DNA from: Ruminiclostridium cellobioparum subsp. termitidis CT1112
GTDB taxonomy: Bacteria; Bacillota; Clostridia; Acetivibrionales; DSM-1351
Length of the DNA stretch: 64,000 nucleotides
Assembly: GCF_000350485.1 (NCBI RefSeq)
Contig: NZ_AORV01000061.1
Location: 1 to 64,000 of the forward strand
Direction: 5' to 3'
Shown piece by piece: positions 9,933 through 20,341 of this stretch (the stretch's first letter is position 1; each line of letters opens with the position of its first letter). Under the pieces are notes generated by a model. It was not told the origin of the DNA and made no database searches. It saw only the letters and a list, made by a program, of their open reading frames with translations. The position numbers and the translations under genes were made by a program.

Positions 9933-9950
9933 AGAAATACCCTCCTTCCA

Positions 9951-9967
9951 GGGAACACTCCGTTCCC
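9951..9967 (-). other. Hairpin just upstream of the leuA ribosome binding site
   Basis: Perfect 6-bp stem GGGAAC / GTTCCC with a 5-nt loop, ending 8 bases before GGAGG on the minus strand. There is no T-run. It may influence translation or mRNA stability. Confidence 0.35.
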
Positions 9968-10120
9968 TTCATTCTAACATTCATAAACGTCTAAAATCAG
10001 TAAATTTTTATCAGCTTGTTGTTGGTACTATTAAAACCCTTTATACAACAAGTACTTCCGTACAGACATATATAAATGGATTGCTTACAAAATAGATGCT
10101 CGTATTAGTAAAGGCTTATA

Positions 10121-10222
10121 ACAGGCAAATTAGCCGTCGCTTACATTCGCCATCCTGGCTCATAGTAAAGCTAAAACCAGCGTCGTGCAGGTTTTCCGGC
10201 TACTTTGCTGTTCTTCGCCTAC
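10121..10222 (-). ncRNA. Candidate structured RNA in the ilvC-leuA gap
   Basis: Read on the minus strand, five nested helices can be drawn by hand. P1 is 10214-10222 with 10121-10129, including G-U pairs that favour this strand. P2 is 10197-10202 with 10131-10136. P3 is a hairpin, 10190-10195 with 10173-10178. P4 is 10165-10171 with 10139-10144. P5 is a hairpin at 10149-10159 inside P4. The P1-P2 internal loop contains AGCAAAG. No known riboswitch class is recognised. It could be a leuA leader or an independent RNA. Confidence 0.45.
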
Positions 10223-10352
10223 TAATCCATGCACCTATTTTAATTAAGCTTCCCATTTATATATGCTGCACTCGCGTACTTGCTGTATTATTAGATTTTT
10301 TCAACAACAAAAATTAATAAAATTTTAATGGAATTTTTCCATCTCTATATGT

Positions 10353-11354
<1,002 letters not shown>

Positions 11355-11473
11355 TTACCTCCTAGTTTTTATATTACAATTTAAACACTGCAAGTATTTA
11401 TATTTTTAAACCCATTATACCGGCGAAGTATTCAGGCACTTAAAGCATTCCGCCCGGTATGTGAGGATTTTGG

Positions 11474-11983
11474 CTATTCTTCGGTGTTTCCGGCTTTTAT
11501 ATATTTGTTTCCTCTTTCTATGGCAATTGTCCCCGTACGGACTATTTCCTTTACTCCGAACTGCTTGAGCATATCCTCCAGAGCTTCCACCTTGTCGGTA
11601 GAGCCCGAAATCTCCACTGTTAACGTATTTTTTGATACATCAACGATCTTTGCACGGAATATCTCGACTATCTGTATAATTTCCGATCTTGTCGCCGCTG
11701 TGGCATTAACTTTTATCAGGGCAAGTTCACGGCTGACCGAATCAGAGTTCTCCAACTCTCTGATTTTTATGACATCAATCAGTTTGTTCAATTGCTTGCT
11801 TACCTGTTCAACAGTGTATTCATCACCGTTTACAACTATTGTCATTCTTGAAACCTCCGGGTTTTCAGTCACTCCAACCGCAAGACTGTCAATATTGAAA
11901 CCCCTCCTGCTGAACAGGCCGGCTACTCTGGACAAAACTCCCGAACGGTTTTCAACCAGTACCGATAGTGTGTGCTTTGCCAT
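11474..11983 (-). CDS. ilvN: Acetolactate synthase small (regulatory) subunit
   Basis: A 169-residue regulatory partner of IlvB that confers valine sensitivity. The N-terminal ACT domain is clear ([21 protein letters not shown] and FNIDSLAVG), followed by the ALIKV second domain. The ATG at 11983 is preferred over two upstream possibilities because GGGAGGA lies 7 bases before it. The gap to ilvB is an unusual 298 bp filled by repeat elements; these two genes normally abut. Confidence 0.93.
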   Translation of the reverse strand: MAKHTLSVLVENRSGVLSRVAGLFSRRGFNIDSLAVGVTENPEVSRMTIVVNGDEYTVEQVSKQLNKLIDVIKIRELENSDSVSRELALIKVNATAATRSEIIQIVEIFRAKIVDVSKNTLTVEISGSTDKVEALEDMLKQFGVKEIVRTGTIAIERGNKYIKAGNTEE

Positions 11984-12004
11984 CTTCATTCCTCCCTCAT
12001 TAAG

Positions 12005-12177
12005 AAATTCTATACGCAAATCCGCTTCGCGCTCACTTAGGAACCCTGCCTATGCTACGCAAATTATCTTGTTCGCTATGGGGGACTACTCCCCCCTTCG
12101 ACGGAGCTTACGCTCCTGAGCACCCCCTCCAAACCGGGAAGGGGATTCCCCTTTCCAAACCCCGAGTATAGAAATTT
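12005..12177. repeat. MITE-like element between ilvB and ilvN
   Basis: A GC-richer 173-bp block bounded by imperfect inverted ends (AAATTCTATACGC at 12005-12017; GAGTATAGAAATTT at 12164-12177). It is packed with short hairpins such as GGGGG-ACTACT-CCCCC, GGAGCTTACGCTCC and GGGAAGGGGATTCCCC. The motif AAATTCTATACGC recurs at 12270-12282, next to the ilvB stop, so the whole 12005-12282 insert is flanked by a 13-bp direct repeat. No coding capacity. Confidence 0.55.
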
Positions 12178-12186
12178 ACCATTCGG

Positions 12187-12264
12187 AATTTTCTGGTGTA
12201 CACATTCAAACCCAGTATTGTAAGTGCCTCATCACTGTTCCAGAACTTATAAATTCCTATACTC
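12187..12264 (-). repeat. Dispersed 78-bp intergenic repeat, copy B
   Basis: Ungapped partner of 8271-8348 with 8 mismatches. It sits 18 bp downstream of the ilvB stop in the same orientation as copy A. It is preceded and followed by the AAATTCTATAC-type motif of the adjoining element. Confidence 0.8.
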
Positions 12265-12281
12265 CAAGAAAATTCTATACG

Positions 12282-13907
12282 CTAAATAGTCGGCTCTTCA
12301 GGATCAACAATACACTCCAGCAAATAAGTACTGTCATCTGCCAGAAATCTGTCCAATGCCGCATTTATCTGGGAATCAGCCATGATCTTTTCGGCCTGGA
12401 AGCCATAGGCTTCGGCCAGTTTTACAAAATCAGGATTGTCATTCATGAACACCTGGGAGTATCTCCTGTTGTATTTGTTTTTCTGTATCTCGCGCACCAT
12501 CCCAAGCCTCGAGTTATTCAAAATCAGTATTTTGATGCCTATTTTACTTTGCTTTATGGTCCCCAGTTCAGGCATTGACATCTGGAAACTGCCGTCACCG
12601 CCGACGATAACCACTGTACTGTCCGGGCTGCCCAGTTTTGCACCTATTGCAGCCGGCAAACCGTACCCCATTGTTCCCAGACCGCCGGAGGTTATAAATG
12701 CTCCGGGCCTTTTAGCGGTGAAATTATTTGCAGCCCATATCTGGTTCTGTCCCACCTCTGTCGCAAGGATGGCTGAGGTATCTAGCCTTTCTGAGAGCAG
12801 GCTTATTACCAGCCTCGGATTGACAGTATCCTTGTCACCGGCTTTGGGCTTCTCAAGCTTTTCCGCCTTGACTCTCTTCACTTCCTTCACCCAATCGGAG
12901 GTATCTCCGGGTTGTATCACACTGCTGAGAGCTTCCAGGATGAGTTTTGCATCTCCTACCACCGGAATGGCAGTACTTACATTTTTTCCAATCTCGGCAG
13001 GATCAATGTCTATATGAATTATTTTAGCCTTCTCGGCAATTTTTTCAGCTGTACCCAAAGCACGGTCCCCCACTCTGGCACCTATCAATATAAGCAGATC
13101 TGTTCTGTTTACTGCGTAATTTGCGGCAAACACCCCGTGGGACCCCAGCATTCCCAGGTTCAGCGGATGATCTCCCCTTATAGACCCTATCCCCATAAGT
13201 GTTGTTACCACCGGTATACCGCACTTTTCAGCAAAAGAGGTCATTATATCGGTGGCTTCTGCAGTCACAACACCGCCGCCGGCACAAATGACCGGTGTTT
13301 TGGCTTTTGAGATTGCTTCGGCAATTCTTTTTATCTGCTGGGGATGTCCCTTGTAATTTGGTTTATAGCCTTTTATTTCCACTGTTTCCGGATAGTTAAA
13401 ATCCAGCTTTTGTGTCTGTATATCCACCGGAACATCGATTACCACCGGTCCGGGCCTTCCTGTTGAAGCTATATGAAAGGCTTCTTTAATAATCCTCGGC
13501 AGCTCCCGCACATCCTTTACGAGATAGTTGTGCTTGCAGAAGGGTGCTGTTGCTCCCGTTGTATCAACCTCCTGGAAAACATCCCTTCCGATCAGCTCCA
13601 GGGATACCTGCCCTGTAATAGCAACCATGGGTATGGAGTCGGAATATGCGGTGGCTATTCCCGTTATCAGATTCGTGGCCCCGGGCCCTGAGGTTGCCAC
13701 ACAGACACCGGGCTTGCCTGTAACCCTTGCAAACCCGCTGGCAGAATGAGCAGCACCCTGTTCATTTCTGGTCAGCACATGTGTTATTTCCGAATCCAGC
13801 AGAGCATCATAAAATGGACAGATTGCTGCTCCCGGATAACCAAATATTATATTTATTCCTTCAAGTTCCAATGCCTTTACCATAGCCTGTGCACCTGTCA
13901 GCTTCAT
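12282..13907 (-). CDS. ilvB: Acetolactate synthase large subunit
   Basis: Thiamine diphosphate enzyme making acetolactate from pyruvate or acetohydroxybutyrate from pyruvate and 2-oxobutyrate. The 541 residues have the three expected domains: the N-terminal PYR domain with IFGYPGAAICPFYDAL and RNEQGAAHSASGFAR, a central FAD-type domain, and the PP domain with GGLGTMGYGLPAAIGAKL and the GDGSFQMS...NNSRLGM ThDP motif. GGAGGACC precedes the ATG. It is the first gene after the T-box leader, and citramalate synthase downstream supplies the 2-oxobutyrate branch. Confidence 0.97.
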   Translation of the reverse strand: MKLTGAQAMVKALELEGINIIFGYPGAAICPFYDALLDSEITHVLTRNEQGAAHSASGFARVTGKPGVCVATSGPGATNLITGIATAYSDSIPMVAITGQVSLELIGRDVFQEVDTTGATAPFCKHNYLVKDVRELPRIIKEAFHIASTGRPGPVVIDVPVDIQTQKLDFNYPETVEIKGYKPNYKGHPQQIKRIAEAISKAKTPVICAGGGVVTAEATDIMTSFAEKCGIPVVTTLMGIGSIRGDHPLNLGMLGSHGVFAANYAVNRTDLLILIGARVGDRALGTAEKIAEKAKIIHIDIDPAEIGKNVSTAIPVVGDAKLILEALSSVIQPGDTSDWVKEVKRVKAEKLEKPKAGDKDTVNPRLVISLLSERLDTSAILATEVGQNQIWAANNFTAKRPGAFITSGGLGTMGYGLPAAIGAKLGSPDSTVVIVGGDGSFQMSMPELGTIKQSKIGIKILILNNSRLGMVREIQKNKYNRRYSQVFMNDNPDFVKLAEAYGFQAEKIMADSQINAALDRFLADDSTYLLECIVDPEEPTI

Positions 13908-14042
13908 TCCCGGTCCTCCTTCTATTCATACTTCTTTCATTATTACCCAAAGTTACTCCCAACACACCACCCGGTATCAATATTTGATCCCGGCCAACCC
14001 CGGAATGATGTTATGGCGATTTTAAAATGAGATTTAGATATA

Positions 14043-14385
14043 AAAATACCCTCGGCTCTGCAATATGCAGGGACGAGGGATAATTCCTCCGTGGTACCAC
14101 CCTGATTTAATGCAATCTATACAAAGACTGCACTCTCAGTGGACATCTCCGGCGCGCGCCTGTGTCCGGGCTATATCGTAGCCGCCGCTGCCGCCTACCG
14201 TGATAAAATATCATTTTGGCCCCAGTCCTCCGGAATGAGTTATACATGTACCTGTCGTATCAGCTCGCACCATCCGCTGACTCTCTGACCCGAATTCAAT
14301 ACATCTTACTTCCTTCATCGATCAATTAATTTAATTGTCTCTTTTCAGTCCATAAAAAACTTGAAAAAGCTGTAAATCCTATATT
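14043..14385 (-). promoter_or_regulatory. T-box leader (Leu, CUC specifier) of the ilv-leu operon
   Basis: The T-box core GGTGGTACCACG is at 14089-14100 on the minus strand, preceded by the long stem I region (about 14210-14300) with the AGAGAG and GGTGCGAGC-type elements. In the specifier region the order is AA-CTC-ATT, placing CUC at 14237-14239 followed by a purine, as in the Bacillus ilv-leu leader. The competing terminator is at 14049-14079. Uncharged tRNA-Leu would stabilise the antiterminator and allow read-through into ilvB. The specifier call is from sequence pattern only. Confidence 0.88.
14049..14079 (-). terminator. T-box attenuator terminator
   Basis: Stem CCCTCG...TGCA / TGCA...CGAGGG followed by TATTTTTAT on the minus strand. 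It forms when the T-box antiterminator is not stabilised. Confidence 0.85.
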
Positions 14386-14392
14386 TGAAATA

Positions 14393-14421
14393 ATTATAGC
14401 ATCTATTTTTTTTACCGTCAA
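14393..14421 (-). promoter_or_regulatory. Sigma-A promoter of the ilv-leu operon
   Basis: TTGACG (14416-14421) and a perfect TATAAT (14393-14398) with 17 bases between, directly upstream of the T-box leader. The remaining 240 bp up to the divergent gene at 14664 is AT-rich, with a possible TATAAT on the plus strand but no convincing -35. Confidence 0.85.
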
Positions 14422-14663
14422 CAACACACCCTTAATGTTTTCTGACCAGTTTCAAGTACCTTTTTCATGTTTTATATCATATTGCTATAAATTATTTTGA
14501 AGTTTTTCTTTTCTTACACTCTCTTACATTATAATATATATTTCGTTTGCAATTTTACACTAATATATCAGCCATGTTTTGCCGATATAACTAAGGAAAA
14601 TGTCATTAACCACGACTTTTTTATCTACAAAAGCGTAATTTCTGAAAAGGAGACCAATATCTA

Positions 14664-17600
14664 ATGAAACGAATTCTATCAATCATTATGGTTATAGCAC
14701 TGGTGCTTGCAAACCTATCTCTGAACGTTCAGAAGGTATTTGCTGCATCCCCCGCTCCTGCGGCAGGCAATATAATCATAACCAACAATCTCACAGGAAA
14801 ATCGGATATTATTTACATATTCGGACTTGATCCCGGTACTTTGGTCAAAGTATATACGGCCTCAACCGGAAATAAGATCCTGACCTATGGAACGGTCTCT
14901 AAGAGCAAGTCCGAGATTACCTTATCAGTTCCTCAAATCGGTACTGACGAGGGAAGTCTTTATATATCGGTAATTGAAAAGGGTAATACCGAAAGCGGCA
15001 GGACAAAAGCTGACTACCCTGCCGAGCCAAGGTCCGGTGCTATCGATCCTAAAGCCGTGACAATAACAAATAACGCTCAAAAATCAGATGTTATTTACGT
15101 CTCAGGACTTACCCCAAGAGATGTAATTAAAGTCTACAGTGCAGAGACCGGAGGAAAGCTGTTGGGCAGTAAAACTGTTTCCACATCAGGTTCCGATGTA
15201 ACAATAACAGTACCTCAGGTTGGCAGTGCAGAAGGCTCTGTATATGTAACTGTAACAAGCAAAGGCTATCTGGAAAGTAAAAGAACAGAAGTCCCCTTTA
15301 AGGCCGAGCCGGCCTCAGCACCTCTTGATCCTGACAACATAGTAATAAACAATAACGCTAAAAGCGCCGACACCGTTTACATCCCCGGCCTCAGCGCCGG
15401 CGATGTCGTAAAAATATATAACGACAGCGGCAAGGTTCTGGCAACTAAAACTGTGGGTTCCTCAGCCTACGATGCAACAATATCCGTGCCTCAGCTTGGT
15501 GTTGACGCAGGAATTGTATACATTACCGTCACAAGCAAGGAGCTTGCTGAAAGTTCGTCGGTACCAGTAGAATTTGAAGGTGAGCTGGCTTCCGAAAAAC
15601 CGAATTCAGGATTTATCACCGTTACCAACAACTCTGGAAAAGCTGACACGGTATATGTTACCGGACTGTCCCCAAGTGATGTTGTAAAGGTATACAATAA
15701 AGAAACCAAAGGTAGTTTGCTTGGCCAGTCAACAGTAACTTCCTCAGGAAATGAAGCCACAGTATCAATACCTCAGTTGGGTTCTTCCTCAGGTGTCGTT
15801 TATGTAACTGTTACCAATGCCGGAAGGAATGAGAGCCAAAGAGTCAAAATCAGTTACTCGCAGGAAGGCTCTTCCACAGATATAGCTCCGTCCAATATAA
15901 CTGTCACCAACAATGTGGGCAAAGCCGACACCGTGTATGTATCCGGCCTTGTAAGCGGCGATGTGGTCAAGGTGTATGATGCAGAATACACAGGAAATCT
16001 GCTGGGAAGTGCAACGGTTGCCAAATCAGCTACCGACGTCACCATATCAATTTCACAGCTTGGAACTGATAGTGGTTCAGTTTACGTATCCATTACAACC
16101 TCGGGGAAACTGGAAAGCTCCAGAGTCCCGGCAGAGTACCTTGCAGAGTCAAAATCCAATTCGCTGGATTCAAACTCGGTAACTGTAACCAATAATTCCG
16201 GAGCGGCTGACACAATATATGTCACCGGTTTAACAGAGGGTACCTTGATCAAGGTTTACAATGCGCCAGCCTCAGGATCTCTGTTGGGTTCTGCAACGGT
16301 TGCAACCTCAAAAACCGATGCGACAGTGACTATTTCACAGCTTGGTATTGCCGGAGGCTCGGTTTATTTAACTATTACCCAGCCCGGTGCCCAGGAAAGC
16401 GGCAGGACGAAAATCGATTACAGTGCCGAAGGAACTTCGACAGATCCAAATATTAACAATATTTCAATATCAAACAATGTTGGAAAAGCAGATACTATAT
16501 ATGTAAGCAACCTTACTTCGGGAGATATTGTAAGAATATATAACGCACCTTCGCAGGGCAACATCATCGGAACTGCCACTGTAGCAAGCTCAGCGGCAGA
16601 TGTTACGGTAAGCATAGCGCAGCTTGGCACCGCAGCCGGCAGTGTATATGTAACCGTATCCAGCACCGGAAAAGCTGAAAGCAAGAGAACCAAAGCAGAC
16701 TACAAGGCAGAAAGTGTCTATGTCGATGTGGATTCCTCCAACATCACTGTGACAAATAATGCAGGGAAAGCCGACACTGTTTACTTTACAAGATTATCCG
16801 CAGGAGATGTGGTAAAAGTATATGATTCCCTGCAGGGAGGTACACTCCTGGGATCAGCAACGGTAGCAGCCGGATCAACCGATACTACTGTCAGCATTCC
16901 GCAGTTGGGCAAGGGTGCCGGAAGCGTATTTGTAACCGTATCCAGCACCGATAAATCGGAAAGTGCCAGAAAAGAAGTGACTTACACCGGAGAAGCTTCA
17001 TCTGTTGATCTGAGTGAATCTCAAATAGTTGTTACAAATAATATATCGGGTACACCTGATACCATCTATGTCTCAGGCTTAAGCCCCGAAGATGTTGTCA
17101 AGGCCTACAGTGCCCAGAATCAGGGAATCCTCCTGGGAAGTGCGACAGTTCCTGCAGCAGGTACAGATGCCACTATAACCGTAACACAGCTTGGAACTGC
17201 CAACGGCTCTGTTTATATAACTGTAACAAGCTCAGGCAAGCTCGAAAGCAACAGGACCAAAGCGGATTATTCCGACGAGGGTAAATCTACTGAGCCTGAT
17301 AGTAATAACATTACCATAAATAATAATTCGGGTGCTGCGGATACTGTCAGAGTCACCGGCCTGACAGCAGGAGATGTGGTCAGGGTTTATTCCGCCGAAA
17401 CAGGAGGAAACCTGCTCGGTTCGGCAACCGTGACAACCTATAGCTCTGAAGCCACAGTGACAATAACACAGCTGGGTACCGCAGCCGGTAAAGTATATGT
17501 TACGGTTGCAGGCACAAACAAGGCTGAGAGTAAGAGAATTACCGCTGACTACGATGCCGAGCCTGTTTCAGGCAAACTGGACAGTGCCCGCATTACAGTT

Positions 17601-19817
17601 ACCAACAATGCAGGTTCGTCCGATACCGTAAGGGTTACAGGTCTGACACCGGGCGACATTGTTAAAGTGTATTCCCTGTCTTCAGGCGGCAACCTGTTGG
17701 GTTCAGCCACAGTATCGTCTTCAAGTACCGAAGCAACTGTTGAGATAGCACAGTTGGGCACTGCCGAAGGTAAAGTATTTGTGACAGTAACAAGTGTGAA
17801 TAAAGCTGAAGGAGAGAGAACAGACGCAGCATACAAGGCTGAGGAAGCCTCTGCTCCGCCCGATCCGGCAAAAGTGTCGGTTGCCAACAATTACGGTATA
17901 GCCAGTACAATAACAGTAGGCGGATTAAAGGATAATGATGTTGTAAGCATATACAGTGCTGAATCAGGTGGAATCCTGCTGGGTAAAGGGACTGTAGCCA
18001 CCTACAATTCAGAGGTTACCATATCGGTTTCACAATTGAGCGATACCGGAGGAGATGTTTATATCACGGTAACCACTCCCGGAAAGCTGGAAAGTAATAG
18101 AGCCAAGGTCACCTATGAGGCGAAGGCGACATCAACTCCTCCTGATGCATCCAATGTGGAAATATACAATAATGTTGGCTTTGCCGATACCATAACCGTA
18201 TTCGGAATGGAACCCAATGCCGTAATCAAAGTGTACACCCAGGCTACAGGCGGTAATCCCATCGGCACTGCCACAGTCCCGGCCGACAGTACCGAGGCTA
18301 CTATTTCAATAACTCAGCTGGGCGTAAACGACGGAGTTGTTTATATTTCGGTAACGACCAAAGGAAAAACCGAGAGCGGCAGAGCCGCCATCTCCTATAC
18401 AAAGGAGAGCGCTTCGGAGCCTCTTGCTGCCGGCAATGTCAAAATAACAAATAATTCCGGCATGTCGGACACAATAGTCGTTACCGGGCTTCTGGCATAT
18501 GATACCATTAAGATTTACAATTCCGAAACCGACGGTACGAGACTTGCAACAGCAGTTGCAGATGAGAATACTCTGGCGGCTACGGCCAATATATCACAGC
18601 TGGGTACCGGTGCAGGTAAGATTTATATTACCGTTACCAACTACGGCAGGAGTGAAAGTGCCAGAACCGCCGTGGAATACGAGGCCGAATCGACGGCACC
18701 TCTGGCCTCCAACATATTCATTGTGAATAATGCGGGTATAGCCGATACAATAACTGTGAAGGGATTAAATGATAACGATGTTGTCAAGGTATATGATGCC
18801 GCTTCCAACGGAAACCTCATAGGCGCCGCCACGGTTCCTCCCGGAAGCAGTATGGCAACCATGTCGGTGACACAGCTTACCTCAGCAGCAGGAAAAGTTT
18901 ATGTATCAGTGACAAATTACGGCAGGGCAGAAAGCAGTCTGACAAAAGCCGAATATATATCCGAAACAAGCACTATGGCACCATATATCGGAGATATTTA
19001 CATAGTTAATAATGTAGACATTAATGATACTATTACCGTATATAACCTGTTATCAGGTGATGTTGTAAAGGTTTATGACAGTGCTGTCGGCGGAAACCTG
19101 CTGGGTAATGCGTCGGTTGCCAATAATAAGACCGAAGCAACGGTATCTGTTGAGGACCTCGGCTCGGCTGCCGGGACTGTATATGTCTCAGTTATTACAA
19201 AAGGTAAGACTGAAAGCGTCAGAACAGAGGCGGGTTATGTTGCTGAGAGCAGGTCAACCGCACCGTATGCAGGCAATATCTATATAACAAATAATGTGAC
19301 TTTGTCGGATATAATCCAGGTATCCGGTCTGACAGCCGGTGACAAGGTCAAGGTTTATGATTCTGAATCCGGCGGAGAGCTTCTGGGATCGGCAACAGCC
19401 TCTTCCGGAAGTGATCAGGTAAAAATCACAGTTAAGCAGCTGGGTGAGTCGGCAGGCAGTGTATATGTTTCAGTAACTTCAAAGGGTAAGACAGAGAGTA
19501 AGAGAACCGAAGCCGAATACGTTTCGGAGCAGACAACCAATGAACCCTACGCAGGTTACATAAGCGTAAGCAATAATCCAACCGGTACTTCGGATACCGT
19601 AACCGTAACAAACCTTAACGGCGGAGATATTATCAATGTTTACTCTGCTGCTGCAGGCGGAAGCCTTCTCGGTTCAGCCACCGTAGCCTCGGGCAGCACA
19701 ACGGGAACCGTTGTAATCTCCCAGCTGGGGACAGCCTCAGGCAGTGTGTATATAAGTATTACCAGCGCAGGAAAGGCTGAAAGCAACAGAACCAAAGCTG
19801 ATTATCTGGCTGAGTAA
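14664..19817 (+). CDS. Giant secreted repeat protein (18 x ~93 residues)
   Basis: A 1717-residue protein beginning with a standard signal peptide (MKRILSIIMVIALVLANLSL, cleavage near VFAA). Everything after about residue 32 is tandem copies of one ~93-residue unit. Each unit has an ITVTNN start, a D-T-V-Y-V-x-GL segment, GDVVKVY, LLGSATV, xISQLGT, GSVYVTVT and ESxRTKADYxAE. The pattern is beta-rich and Ig/fibronectin-like in feel, but I cannot name the domain. There are no Cys residues in the units, no LPXTG signal, no SLH domain and no C-terminal membrane segment. The last unit ends at its final segment, followed by the stop. AAGGAGA precedes the ATG. A strong terminator follows. Probably a surface or matrix protein; that is inference. 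Confidence 0.9.
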   Translation: MKRILSIIMVIALVLANLSLNVQKVFAASPAPAAGNIIITNNLTGKSDIIYIFGLDPGTLVKVYTASTGNKILTYGTVSKSKSEITLSVPQIGTDEGSLYISVIEKGNTESGRTKADYPAEPRSGAIDPKAVTITNNAQKSDVIYVSGLTPRDVIKVYSAETGGKLLGSKTVSTSGSDVTITVPQVGSAEGSVYVTVTSKGYLESKRTEVPFKAEPASAPLDPDNIVINNNAKSADTVYIPGLSAGDVVKIYNDSGKVLATKTVGSSAYDATISVPQLGVDAGIVYITVTSKELAESSSVPVEFEGELASEKPNSGFITVTNNSGKADTVYVTGLSPSDVVKVYNKETKGSLLGQSTVTSSGNEATVSIPQLGSSSGVVYVTVTNAGRNESQRVKISYSQEGSSTDIAPSNITVTNNVGKADTVYVSGLVSGDVVKVYDAEYTGNLLGSATVAKSATDVTISISQLGTDSGSVYVSITTSGKLESSRVPAEYLAESKSNSLDSNSVTVTNNSGAADTIYVTGLTEGTLIKVYNAPASGSLLGSATVATSKTDATVTISQLGIAGGSVYLTITQPGAQESGRTKIDYSAEGTSTDPNINNISISNNVGKADTIYVSNLTSGDIVRIYNAPSQGNIIGTATVASSAADVTVSIAQLGTAAGSVYVTVSSTGKAESKRTKADYKAESVYVDVDSSNITVTNNAGKADTVYFTRLSAGDVVKVYDSLQGGTLLGSATVAAGSTDTTVSIPQLGKGAGSVFVTVSSTDKSESARKEVTYTGEASSVDLSESQIVVTNNISGTPDTIYVSGLSPEDVVKAYSAQNQGILLGSATVPAAGTDATITVTQLGTANGSVYITVTSSGKLESNRTKADYSDEGKSTEPDSNNITINNNSGAADTVRVTGLTAGDVVRVYSAETGGNLLGSATVTTYSSEATVTITQLGTAAGKVYVTVAGTNKAESKRITADYDAEPVSGKLDSARITVTNNAGSSDTVRVTGLTPGDIVKVYSLSSGGNLLGSATVSSSSTEATVEIAQLGTAEGKVFVTVTSVNKAEGERTDAAYKAEEASAPPDPAKVSVANNYGIASTITVGGLKDNDVVSIYSAESGGILLGKGTVATYNSEVTISVSQLSDTGGDVYITVTTPGKLESNRAKVTYEAKATSTPPDASNVEIYNNVGFADTITVFGMEPNAVIKVYTQATGGNPIGTATVPADSTEATISITQLGVNDGVVYISVTTKGKTESGRAAISYTKESASEPLAAGNVKITNNSGMSDTIVVTGLLAYDTIKIYNSETDGTRLATAVADENTLAATANISQLGTGAGKIYITVTNYGRSESARTAVEYEAESTAPLASNIFIVNNAGIADTITVKGLNDNDVVKVYDAASNGNLIGAATVPPGSSMATMSVTQLTSAAGKVYVSVTNYGRAESSLTKAEYISETSTMAPYIGDIYIVNNVDINDTITVYNLLSGDVVKVYDSAVGGNLLGNASVANNKTEATVSVEDLGSAAGTVYVSVITKGKTESVRTEAGYVAESRSTAPYAGNIYITNNVTLSDIIQVSGLTAGDKVKVYDSESGGELLGSATASSGSDQVKITVKQLGESAGSVYVSVTSKGKTESKRTEAEYVSEQTTNEPYAGYISVSNNPTGTSDTVTVTNLNGGDIINVYSAAAGGSLLGSATVASGSTTGTVVISQLGTASGSVYISITSAGKAESNRTKADYLAE
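14760..19814 (+). repeat. Coding tandem repeat array, 18 units of ~279 bp
   Basis: Eighteen units can be counted from their x-NN motif (TNN, INN, SNN, ANN, YNN or VNN) at the start of each copy. The early units (3-11) are closest to each other. Units 12-18 are more diverged at the first strand (YGIAS, VGFAD, VDIND). Synonymous positions differ widely, so it is an old array rather than a recent expansion. Confidence 0.9.
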
Positions 19818-19840
19818 GACCGGAGTTTATTTTAACACAA

Positions 19841-19877
19841 AAAGCGTTTCAAACCCTTTGGCGGTTTGAAACGCTTT
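19841..19877. terminator. Strong bidirectional terminator
   Basis: Perfect 15-bp stem (AAAGCGTTTCAAACC and its complement) with a 7-nt loop. It is followed by TTTTGTTTTATT on the plus strand and by a shorter T-run on the minus strand. It serves the repeat protein and the convergent gene ending at 19893. Confidence 0.9.
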
Positions 19878-19892
19878 TGTTTTATTATTTGT

Positions 19893-20249
19893 CTACATAC
19901 TCAGTATTTCAAAAAACTGTCCTTCACTGATATAGTTTGATTCCCTGTAAAGAACTCCCTCTTTGTAGAATCTCACGTACGGGATGGTATCATTCCCCAG
20001 CCGGTTTTCCTTGAAATTTCTGAACTCATCAAAGAAGTCCGTTTTATTGTATTCCAGTTCATAAATATCAATATCTTCCTTGGTGTCATGCCCATAAAGC
20101 CAGCCTCTCATATCGTGCCACTGGGGGCACCAGTCCTGGGTAAGAATAATAACAACCCTGGGCTTTGAAGTAAGTATATCATTTCCGAATTCTCCGGTTT
20201 CAATTGCCCTCACGGCCTGTTCCCTTGTAATAAGCTTCCTGTTTATCAT
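19893..20249 (-). CDS. Thioredoxin-fold-like protein with a single active-site Cys
   Basis: A 118-residue cytoplasmic protein. A beta strand VVIILTQ is followed by DWCPQWHDM in the position of a thioredoxin CxxC, with Trp in place of the second Cys. NDTIPYVRFYKEG resembles the cis-proline strand. It therefore looks like a thioredoxin-fold protein that cannot form the usual disulfide. It is convergent with the repeat protein and lies downstream of tadA. The fold assignment is from pattern only. Confidence 0.6.
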   Translation of the reverse strand: MINRKLITREQAVRAIETGEFGNDILTSKPRVVIILTQDWCPQWHDMRGWLYGHDTKEDIDIYELEYNKTDFFDEFRNFKENRLGNDTIPYVRFYKEGVLYRESNYISEGQFFEILSM

Positions 20250-20341
20250 AAGTATACCATCCTGTCCATGCGGTTTTTATTTTATATTTCTTTATTGGTA
20301 ATGTATTTATACCCTCTTTATACATGCAATATACTTTATCT

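Noticed and set aside
10121-10222. Cyclic-di-GMP (GEMM) riboswitch before leuA
   Set aside because: AGCAAAG is suggestive, but the GGCAAACC, GNRA loop and GACGCAAAGC order is not found on either strand.
11484-12119. Plus-strand frame opposite ilvN
   Set aside because: Antisense shadow of ilvN with no start signal and low-complexity Ser/Thr-rich product.
14760-19814. Periodic repeats considered as a CRISPR array
   Set aside because: The period is about 279 bp, fully coding in one frame, with diverged units and no identical short repeats.
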